Shown here piece after piece: positions 51,965 through 59,810 of a stretch of DNA of 64,000 nucleotides. Source of the DNA: Lewinellaceae bacterium (GTDB taxonomy: Bacteria > Bacteroidota > Bacteroidia > Chitinophagales > Saprospiraceae); contig JACJYR010000002.1 of the NCBI GenBank assembly GCA_020636005.1, forward strand, positions 1,054,001 to 1,118,000, in the 5' to 3' direction. Under the pieces are notes generated by a model. The model searched no databases. It saw nothing but the letters and a program-made list of their open reading frames with translations, and was not told where the DNA came from. The translations under genes were made by a program, and so were the position numbers. The first letter of the stretch is position 1. Each line of letters opens with the position of its first letter.

Positions 51965-54900
51965 TATGGTTTAGTCAACCAAAATCATCTTCCGGGTAGC
52001 GGAGTCCGTGCCCGTGTCGAGGCGGTAGTACAGAACGCCGGAGGCGTTCAGCTCGCCGCGCTTCAGGTCCACCTGGTGGTAGCCCTTGGTGTAGTCGCCT
52101 TCCACCACCCGCAGCACCTTGCCCTGCACGTCGCTGATGGTCAGTGTCGCAGAAGTTGCTTCGGGCAGGTAGAAGCCTATCGCCGTCGATGCGGCGAACG
52201 GGTTCGGCGTGTTCTGGTACAGCTCGAAGCCCCCGGCCACCTTCGCACCGTCGAAGGACAGCGCAACGTTGAGCAGCTGGTTGTCGGCGCTGTACGCCTC
52301 CGCCGCCGTGTAGCGGCTGTTCACGCTGATCAGGTCGCTCAGGCGCCCGCTGCGGTTGGCCTTGAAGGTCAGCCCGAAGACCACTTCGCCCGCTGCCAGC
52401 CGCTTGGCCTCGTCGCCGTTCCAGCTGGTGGTCAGAACGCCTTCCCCGGCCATCGTCGTGCCGAAGTTGGCAACGTCGGCCAGGCCGGGCACCACATCCA
52501 CAAATTCGAGCGCACCGCGGTCGAAGCCCACCGTGAACTGGTAGCCGCTGACGTTGAAGTCGGTCGCCTTGAACTCTACCGTGCAGGTCTCGCCGGCGGC
52601 CACCGTGCGGTCCTCCGTGTTCAGCACCAGGTCGCCGACCACCGTGCGGTCCTCGCTGCCCGTGCCGAAGTTCGTCACCGCACTGCCGTTAACGTCGCCT
52701 ATCTTCACCGCCACGAAGTCGACCGCCAACTGGTCGGACGCAAGGTTGTTCAGGTTCGCAACCTCCGGGAACCCCGTCTGGAACGGGTTCGACGGGTTCG
52801 GGAACACGAAGTTCTTGCCAACGAAGCGCCAGGAGGTGTTGTTCGGGAAGTCCGTGTTGATGAACAGGATGAGCTTCCTTATCTCCACCAGGTCGAACGT
52901 CGTCACCGTGTTCGACTTGTTGGCGTCGGCGGCGATGATCCTGTAAGGCGAGCCCAGCGGCTGCACCCCGAGGATGTGCTTGCTGATGAGCACCAGGTCG
53001 AACGTCGAGACCCCGTTCAGCGGGTCTGCGTCGTACGAAGGTGCCACCGTGTAGTCGTTGCCCAGCGGCACAGAGGCAAAGTTGTAGTTGCCGCTGCCCG
53101 ATGTCGTGGAGACCTGGCTGCCACCGCCCGCACCGTTGATGCTGATGCCGACGTTCTCCACGCTCAGCGCCGTCTCGGTGGCGATGTTCCCGCCAACCTG
53201 CACCACGTTCAGCGTGTCGTCGCACTGGTTCTGGTTCGCCTGTATCTCCACCTGCGTGATGCAGTAGTCGAAGTTGGCGTTCGGGGAGGCGTTGTCGAAG
53301 ACGTAGATCCTAACCTGGCGCAAACCGACCGAGTCGCAGGTATATACGCGGCCGCTGTCGGCCGGGTTCGTCGAGAAGGAGAACTTCAGGGCACCCGGAC
53401 AGTTGTCGAAGCTGCCTGCGTCGAAGTCGCTCGCCCAGGTCTGTACCATGCCGGTCTGCATCAGCTCTATCACCAGCCCGTCCTCGCAGTATGGCGTCGG
53501 GTTCTTGCAGTCCCTCACCGTCACCGTCGTCTCGCAGGCGCTCTGGTTGTTGCAGTTGTCCATCGCCACGTAGCGGATGTCGTAAACCCCCGGCTTCAGG
53601 TTCGGGAACAGCGTGAACTGCCCAACCGGCTGGCCGTCCTGCAGCACCACCGTGCCGGCGTTCTGCCACACGCCGTTGATGCGGATCTGCGCCGTCAGCG
53701 TCACCTTGTGGCTGCACTCGTCCACCGTGGGCACCACCGGGCGCACGTCGGCGTCGCAGCTGTTGTCCTCGATGCAGATGTCGGGGTTCGAGCAGTCGAC
53801 GAACACAGGGTCCACCGTGTCGTTCACCTTGATGACCTGCTGGTACGTGATGTAGCCGTCCCATGGGTCGCTGTCGAGGTCAGTGTCGGGGTTCGTGGTC
53901 TGCGTAGCCTGGGCGGCGCCCGGCTTGGAGGCCGAGTTCCAGCTGTCGCGGAAAGTGCGGTTGTCGCAGTCCCCGTCGCCGTCGAGGTCGCACAGCGGGA
54001 ACACCAGGCCAAGCTGGTTCTCCGGCTGCTCCACCACCTCCTGGTCTATGTTGTTGCCCACCACGCACCAGTTGATGATGGTCCAGGTGCGCAGTATCTT
54101 GTAGCAGGCGTCCTGCACGATGGTGAACAGCTCGTCCTCGTAGGACACCGCCACCAGCTCGCAAGTCTCGTAGAATATCTCCGGCTCCCCGAAGTCAGGG
54201 GCAGAGGTGCCGCAGTTCACCGTAATATCGGCAGGGAACTCCACGACCCAGTCGGAGACGTGGTCAACGAAGATGCGGCTCGTGCAGTTCTGCGTGGCGG
54301 CGTTGCCGGCGTTGTCCGTGGCCGACCACGTGCGGGTGATGACGCCCTCCAGGCACTGGTCGAGGTTGACCGTCGTGTTGCAGGTCACGTTCACGGCGCA
54401 GTTGTCGTAGAAGGTCGCCTCGCCGAAACCGGCGTCCTTCAGGTAGGCGCACTGCTGCGCGCCCGTCAGGCCCTGCAGCTGCGTCTCCAGGTTGTCGGCA
54501 AACCAGTCGCACGTGATGCGCTTGTCCGGCGGGCAGAACGTCCGCACCGGAGGCAGCTTGTCCGTCACCTGTACGGTCACCATGCACGTGTTGTAGTTCG
54601 GCTGGCCGGATGCGCCCAGGCCGAAGGTCTGGTTCAGGAACAGGCCCGGCGTGCCGTCGCAGCCCAGCGCAGGCGAGTTCAGCGTCGTGAAGTACGGCGT
54701 CGGGTCGCTGTCGAGCACCAGCAGGATGACCGTCTGGTCCCCGATGTCGTCGCAGCAGAAGTCCCTTGTCGGGTAGTAGCAGCGGTTGAAGATGGTCTGG
54801 GTAGCGGTAGCGTCGGACATCTTCGCCATCAGGAAGTACACCGGCTGGCAGTTGTCGTAGCTGCCGTCGTCCAGGCTCTCGGCGTGCAGCGTCGAGCAGC

Positions 54901-57023
54901 TCTGGCCTGGGTTCAGGCCGTTGTTGATGATGCTCACCTCCGTGATCTCGTCGCACACGGCCACCGGCGGCACGCGGTCGCGCAGCGTCGCCGTGATGTC
55001 GTAGAACGCCTGGTTGCCGCAGCCGTCAACAGCGTAGTAGCGGACGATGTACTGAGCAGGAAGGCCGTTCTGGTAGAGCGGGATGCCGCTCACCACGCCG
55101 CCGTTGCTCGGGATGCTGGCCAACTGAACACCGTTCAAGGTCCAAACTTCCGTGGTGTAGCCGGCAGTGCCTGAGCAGTTGTCGCCCATGTCCACTGCAG
55201 GGGGCACCTGGAAGTTGCCCTGGCACACTGCGTGCGGGCCGCCGTTCGCAGGGATGCTCGCACTGTAAACAGGAATGTCAATATTTGTCGTGAATTTGAA
55301 GGAACGCAGTTTCAGCTTCACGGCCGGCGGTACCTGGATGACGTCTTCTACCACGTTCCAGGAGTCCACGTTGCCGTTTGGCAGGAAGAATATCTGCGTC
55401 GTGTCGCCGATGTTGTAGGAAGTCTGCGTCACCGTGATGGTCGTGTTCGCACCGTTCACCACCTTCGGGCCTGCGGCGCCGATGGTATAGACCTGGTGGA
55501 AGGTGTCTTGAGTGACAGCCTTAAGGATAGGTGCCTTTTCGTCGGCCACCTTCACCACCTGGTTCACCTCGCGCACCTGTACGGGGTTGGCGCACCAGTC
55601 GATCAGCGTCCACTTGCGGACGATCTTGAAGGTACCAGGGCAGATGTTCACCACCAGGTCCTCGTGCTCCGTGCCGATGCCGCAGATGGCGCGCAGGGGC
55701 AGGCCGTCAACGGTCGGGATACCGGAACCGGTCAGTTCCAGCACGTCGGCGTCGTCGAGGCCGCTGTTCGGGCCGGGGTTGCTGTAGGGCGTGAACACGC
55801 CGCCGGGGCAGCCGTTGCCGCCGTTGGCGGTGTTCGTGCTGTTCACGCTCGGGTGGTCCTTGGAACCACTGGCGTTGGTCAGGTCGTCGTCGTCGCAGTC
55901 CTGGTCAAGGTTCACGTCTATGATGGCCGTCAATGTGTCCGTGTCCGTGATGTACGGGTGCAGCGGCGTCGGCTCTATGATGTTCGGGAACTTGTTGTAC
56001 TGGTCGCAGGTCCACTTGATGTCCAGCGGGGCATCCACGTCGCCCAGGGTCGGGCGCTCCAAGGTGATTTCCTGCTGGCATGTGCTTTCATTACCACTAC
56101 CGTCGGTAGCAGTCCATGTACGGATGATGGTCTGCGACGGGCCGCCACAGGCTCCATTAGTAACGTTGTCTAGATAGTCGAGGCTCACGCCACTGCAGTT
56201 GTCCAATGAGGGAATGGCAGGAAGGTCAACCGTTACCTGGAGGCCCACCTTGAAGATGGTACCGCCGTCCAGTACCGGGAAGTCGTCCCAGATGCGGATC
56301 TGCCATACGCCGGAAGCGTCCTTGCCATTAAAGGCCGCCATGGCCATCGGGTTGAACACGCCGGGGTTGTTCAGGCACTGAAGCGGGTCGCCGTTGCGGT
56401 CAAGGTCGTTGCAGTCAACGCCTGCGGGGCCTTGGTCGTCGAAGGTGCAGTTGATCGGGAAGAAGCCCCCGCACCCCGTTACGGCAAAGGCAGTGGCCAG
56501 CGTACCGTCCGGTGCGGTCACGTCAACGTTCACGTCGCCCGTGAAGCTGTGCTCCAGGTCGATGATGACGTTGACGTCCAGGGCCGGCGTGCCGGCGGGC
56601 AGGTTGTAGTCAAAGAAGTAGAACTGCTCCAGGTTCTGGCCTGCGGGCAGGTCGAGCGGGTCGCTGAGGTTGTCGTAGATGATAGTCTGCGGCCCGGTAA
56701 TGCCCGGTGCCGGCTGCAGCAGATCGGGGTCGCTCGGGTTGTTCGGATCCTCCGTGCAGGGGATGGTGATGTCCCGGCACTCGATAATCGGTGCCAGTTT
56801 GTCCTCTACGTGGATGGTGCCCCAACAGGTGTTCAGGGTCACGACGTCCGTCACCTTCACCGTGATGGTCTTGCCGATGTGGCTGGCGTTCACGATGCCG
56901 GGGAGCATGCCGCCCGTTGGGCTGAGCAGGTTCACCGTGTAGCGGGTCAGGTAGCAGCCATAGGGGCCGCCTTCCAGAATTTGGTCGGCGTTCAACGTGT
57001 CAACGCAGTCTTCGCTCAGCGAA
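51965..57023 (-). repeat. 5.06-kb near-identical block, copy 2
   Basis: Partner of 43764-48822. The boundary on the N-terminal side lies within the codons for SLSEDCVDTLNADQ, beyond which the two genes diverge within a few bases. Confidence 0.93.
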
Positions 57024-58582
57024 ACCTGTACGTTGTCATTACATACTAATGTGGTCGTTGGATTCGGGAATTCCAATATCGTTACATCGAAACAACAAGT
57101 GGCCTGATTTCCTGCCACATCGAATGTTTCGAAGCAGTTGGTGGTAGTGCCCAGCGGGAATTCTGAGCCAGAAGGCAGGCCTTGTGTTTGGGTAACGGTT
57201 GGAGAACCACCACCTGCTGGGCCATTAAAATTGGTTATAGTAAGGATACCATTACCGAAGATATTATCTACAGTACGCTGAGAAAATCCGAACATATCGC
57301 CAGCAACGACTGGTATCGTAACGTTACCAGACCCCGTTACGCCTGTAGCAAGCAATTGGGTGAACACGCCATTTAACATATATCCTGGAGGATCAAAAAT
57401 GGCATTGTCAACCGTGGAATAATTCCAGGTAAATCCTATCGTGCCTGATTGTGGCAAAATGATGTTGAAGTTTTCCTGTCCAGCGCCACCAGAGCCATTG
57501 TCTGAACCATTGATCACAACATTTGCCGGAGCACCAGCTGTATTAACACTACCATTTGAGTTAATGGCCTGGATGGTCCAGTTTGCAGGATCATAAGCAC
57601 CAGCAAACCCTTGTTGCTGGAAAATGAAAGGACAGTTATCAGAAGCCGTTACCGGTGGATAGTTCACATAAGCAGCACATTCACCTGCCGCCAGGGTCAC
57701 ATTGATGTCTGCCGGGCAAACAATCACCGGCGGAATATCGTCCGCCACGGAGATGTTTTGGGTAACTGTACCGACGGCACCAGCACCATTCACTGCTTTC
57801 CAGGTGATCACATAGTTACCATTGGGCAGGTTTGGATCAACCGGAGAACCGGGCGTAAAGGGCATTTCGGGCCCGCCATTCACAGAATAAGTATAAACAG
57901 CCCCTGTGCAATCGCCCATAGAGGTTGGGCTGTTAAACGCAGCGCTTGAACACACCCCCGGATCAAGGCCAAGTGCCAGGTCGGGAAGTGGGCTTGGGAA
58001 GCTACAAGGGATGGCGAAAGTAATAGACCAATTGACCAGGGTACCATCGTCGCCGCCTACTTCGTCGTCCACGATGAGTGTCCAGTTTCCATTGACGTTG
58101 AAGCCACTGAAAGCCTGGGCAAGGCCAAAGTTACAAGTCTCCAGGTTGGAACCTTCCGCACGGAAATCGCCCGTGAACGGTGCAGCTCCAGCTGCGATAC
58201 AGTTGGTAGCGTTATCCCTGAAATGGGTATTAACATAATTGTCCGCCGAGCCACCGTTGTTTTCCGACAACCAAATGCGGTTTTCGCCGGCATTGGCGCC
58301 TAAATTGGTGGTGATGGGTGTGCCGCCCGGGCCAACCAGTTGGATTTCCAGGTCGGAGTCCCAGGTGTGGTTGATGTTGATGGTCACATCGGTGATGACA
58401 TAGTTGACACCGACAGTACCTGTTAAGGGGACGTTGATAACGTCCGTAGTGATACCATTCGGATTGGTGCTGGAGATGAAGCTGCCGGGGGCGCTGGAAT
58501 AAGTTTGCGCAAACCCTGCCACTGCCAGGCACATACCCAAAAGCACACTACTGATCCTACGAAAAGTATTCGCTTTTTTCAT
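51971..58582 (-). CDS. T9SS-exported giant adhesin 4
   Basis: From ATG 58582 (MKKANTFRRISSVLLGMCLA) the product has 2,203 residues with a signal peptide cleaved near GFAQ. The N-terminal domain (about 24-190) is a proprotein-convertase P-domain-like jelly roll (VNVPLTGTVGVNYVITDVTI-like strands; NHTWDSDLEIQLVGPGGTPI; GFNVNGNWTLIVDDEVGGDD), quite unlike the N-terminus of giant 3. HYR units (VIVCPADINVTLAAGECAAY) and a second beta-rich segment follow, then from about residue 520 the block shared with giant 3, including the P-like domain, repeat units, dockerin-like (about 1846-1955), cohesin-like (about 1974-2110) and T9SS type A domain (ELYQNTPNPFAASTAIGFYL to KMILVD). It begins 70 bases after its small secreted partner. 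Confidence 0.82.
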   Translation of the reverse strand: MKKANTFRRISSVLLGMCLAVAGFAQTYSSAPGSFISSTNPNGITTDVINVPLTGTVGVNYVITDVTININHTWDSDLEIQLVGPGGTPITTNLGANAGENRIWLSENNGGSADNYVNTHFRDNATNCIAAGAAPFTGDFRAEGSNLETCNFGLAQAFSGFNVNGNWTLIVDDEVGGDDGTLVNWSITFAIPCSFPSPLPDLALGLDPGVCSSAAFNSPTSMGDCTGAVYTYSVNGGPEMPFTPGSPVDPNLPNGNYVITWKAVNGAGAVGTVTQNISVADDIPPVIVCPADINVTLAAGECAAYVNYPPVTASDNCPFIFQQQGFAGAYDPANWTIQAINSNGSVNTAGAPANVVINGSDNGSGGAGQENFNIILPQSGTIGFTWNYSTVDNAIFDPPGYMLNGVFTQLLATGVTGSGNVTIPVVAGDMFGFSQRTVDNIFGNGILTITNFNGPAGGGSPTVTQTQGLPSGSEFPLGTTTNCFETFDVAGNQATCCFDVTILEFPNPTTTLVCNDNVQVSLSEDCVDTLNADQILEGGPYGCYLTRYTVNLLSPTGGMLPGIVNASHIGKTITVKVTDVVTLNTCWGTIHVEDKLAPIIECRDITIPCTEDPNNPSDPDLLQPAPGITGPQTIIYDNLSDPLDLPAGQNLEQFYFFDYNLPAGTPALDVNVIIDLEHSFTGDVNVDVTAPDGTLATAFAVTGCGGFFPINCTFDDQGPAGVDCNDLDRNGDPLQCLNNPGVFNPMAMAAFNGKDASGVWQIRIWDDFPVLDGGTIFKVGLQVTVDLPAIPSLDNCSGVSLDYLDNVTNGACGGPSQTIIRTWTATDGSGNESTCQQEITLERPTLGDVDAPLDIKWTCDQYNKFPNIIEPTPLHPYITDTDTLTAIIDVNLDQDCDDDDLTNASGSKDHPSVNSTNTANGGNGCPGGVFTPYSNPGPNSGLDDADVLELTGSGIPTVDGLPLRAICGIGTEHEDLVVNICPGTFKIVRKWTLIDWCANPVQVREVNQVVKVADEKAPILKAVTQDTFHQVYTIGAAGPKVVNGANTTITVTQTSYNIGDTTQIFFLPNGNVDSWNVVEDVIQVPPAVKLKLRSFKFTTNIDIPVYSASIPANGGPHAVCQGNFQVPPAVDMGDNCSGTAGYTTEVWTLNGVQLASIPSNGGVVSGIPLYQNGLPAQYIVRYYAVDGCGNQAFYDITATLRDRVPPVAVCDEITEVSIINNGLNPGQSCSTLHAESLDDGSYDNCQPVYFLMAKMSDATATQTIFNRCYYPTRDFCCDDIGDQTVILLVLDSDPTPYFTTLNSPALGCDGTPGLFLNQTFGLGASGQPNYNTCMVTVQVTDKLPPVRTFCPPDKRITCDWFADNLETQLQGLTGAQQCAYLKDAGFGEATFYDNCAVNVTCNTTVNLDQCLEGVITRTWSATDNAGNAATQNCTSRIFVDHVSDWVVEFPADITVNCGTSAPDFGEPEIFYETCELVAVSYEDELFTIVQDACYKILRTWTIINWCVVGNNIDQEVVEQPENQLGLVFPLCDLDGDGDCDNRTFRDSWNSASKPGAAQATQTTNPDTDLDSDPWDGYITYQQVIKVNDTVDPVFVDCSNPDICIEDNSCDADVRPVVPTVDECSHKVTLTAQIRINGVWQNAGTVVLQDGQPVGQFTLFPNLKPGVYDIRYVAMDNCNNQSACETTVTVRDCKNPTPYCEDGLVIELMQTGMVQTWASDFDAGSFDNCPGALKFSFSTNPADSGRVYTCDSVGLRQVRIYVFDNASPNANFDYCITQVEIQANQNQCDDTLNVVQVGGNIATETALSVENVGISINGAGGGSQVSTTSGSGNYNFASVPLGNDYTVAPSYDADPLNGVSTFDLVLISKHILGVQPLGSPYRIIAADANKSNTVTTFDLVEIRKLILFINTDFPNNTSWRFVGKNFVFPNPSNPFQTGFPEVANLNNLASDQLAVDFVAVKIGDVNGSAVTNFGTGSEDRTVVGDLVLNTEDRTVAAGETCTVEFKATDFNVSGYQFTVGFDRGALEFVDVVPGLADVANFGTTMAGEGVLTTSWNGDEAKRLAAGEVVFGLTFKANRSGRLSDLISVNSRYTAAEAYSADNQLLNVALSFDGAKVAGGFELYQNTPNPFAASTAIGFYLPEATSATLTISDVQGKVLRVVEGDYTKGYHQVDLKRGELNASGVLYYRLDTGTDSATRKMILVD

Positions 58583-58652
58583 GAGATGTTTAATTTGAAT
58601 AAATTTTTTAATTGTAAGCTGAATTTTAAGCCTCGATTGAACAACCAGGCTA

Positions 58653-59090
58653 TCAGAAGGTCAATAAGCTGACAGCTTCCTGCTTGATTTGGATAAGAAA
58701 GTTTGTGCTTGGACGGGGAAGCGGGAACGCTGCACCAGTCAAACCACTTGAAATAGCTTCGGCAACTGTTTGGCCTTTGCCAAGGTTGTCAGAGATTTCA
58801 TTGTAGTAATTGTACTTTCTCTCCAAAGATGAGAACAGCGGAGTGCCGTTTAGGGCCTTCATCTGTAACATCAGTTGCTCCATTGAGCTTTGCAACAATG
58901 CCTGCGCTGAGACCGCATCGACGAAGTTGCCAGCAGGGACTGCGTAAATCCCTTTTGAAGGGCCGCTACCGTTGTTAGCGCCGATCAAACTCGCTTGGGT
59001 CTGTGCATTTGCCTGTTCGGTCCCCAAAAGGAGGAAAGAAATGGTGAGCAGCAACCCCATTAAAGCGATCTTGAAATTCACTTTTTTCAT
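58653..59090 (-). CDS. Small secreted protein preceding giant adhesin 4
   Basis: From ATG 59090 (MKKVNFKIALMGLLLTISFL) the product has 145 residues and a signal peptide cleaved near NAQT. It aligns with the 149-residue protein at 50571-51020: identical first seven residues, GIYAVPAGNFVDAVSAQALL against SLMITPTGNFVSQANALAIL, FSSLERKYNYYNEISDNLGKG against YNALEKEYAFYCAIYDDLLKG, and a common end SLLTF/DLLTL. The mature proteins differ at most other positions, so unlike the adjacent giant genes these partners have not been homogenised. Function unknown; probably periplasmic or exported. Confidence 0.75.
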   Translation of the reverse strand: MKKVNFKIALMGLLLTISFLLLGTEQANAQTQASLIGANNGSGPSKGIYAVPAGNFVDAVSAQALLQSSMEQLMLQMKALNGTPLFSSLERKYNYYNEISDNLGKGQTVAEAISSGLTGAAFPLPRPSTNFLIQIKQEAVSLLTF

Positions 59091-59264
59091 GAGATTAGAA
59101 TTTTTAGTTAATGAATTATTTATTGAAAGATGTAAGTTGCAGATGGCGTGGCCAGAAAAAGAAAAAGGCATTAGCTGCCACACCCTTGGGGTGGACAGGC
59201 TAATGCCTAGATCGATTAAATAGCGTATTGTGTGTAAGATTCGTTTCAACGAGATTATAATTTG
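59091..59264 (-). promoter_or_regulatory. Leader with terminator-like hairpin, cassette 2
   Basis: Same plan and same length as in cassette 1: the conserved box CAAATTATAATCTCGTTGAAACGAATCTTAC (59234-59264), hairpin AGGCATTAGC...GCTAATGCCTTTTTCTTTTT (arms 59166-59175 and 59199-59208), and about 75 bases to the start. The stem sequence differs completely from cassette 1 while the pairing and T-run are kept. Confidence 0.6.
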
Positions 59265-59810
59265 TTCGGGAAAAGACCCCAGGATTCAAATGCCAGAGGC
59301 AAAAAATACCTCTTGTGTATATGTATGGTTAAAGTAAACCGAAATATAAAATCTTACTAAAATGACCGATGGATGGTGAAACACAGGCAGCAGAAAAACA
59401 CAAACACGATTTGCAACTGTGCATGGTTGCAAAGCTTAGTTAGATGCCTGAATCGGTTAAAGGGAAGCAGAATGGAAGAAAAATAACTTGCGGTTTGGAT
59501 TATAATCTGCTTTTAAAGTTTCTAATTTACCAACGTCTGATTTTTCACAGTTTGCAAAGATAGCACCACGTTTATGCGAATATATACCAAAAGGAGGGTA
59601 TTTAATAAATTATACTTTTTAATTCTTCAAAAGGTGCTTTCATCCTCCTTTCATAAATCAGCGTCAAAGTTAGTTCTTTTGAATTCCTAAGCAAACAGAA
59701 AGCGTGATATTTTTCTAATGGGGTGCAACAGCACTCATTGCAACTGGCATCCCGGGGAATTTGGCAAATTGATACTCCCCGAGGCCAGTGAAAAAGCTGC
59801 TTTGGCTGGT
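59265..59810. other. Intergenic region upstream of cassette 2
   Basis: About 545 AT-rich bases between the leader of cassette 2 and the end of the ASPIC/UnbV gene. It should contain the cassette 2 promoter; GGTTAAAG (about 59327) also occurs at the matching distance in cassette 1 (about 51258). No gene is recognised. Confidence 0.45.

Noticed and set aside
52076..55174. 1,032-codon plus-strand open frame antisense to giant gene 4
   Set aside because: Nearly identical to the frame over giant 3 because the DNA is duplicated; it has the same biased composition and no domain.
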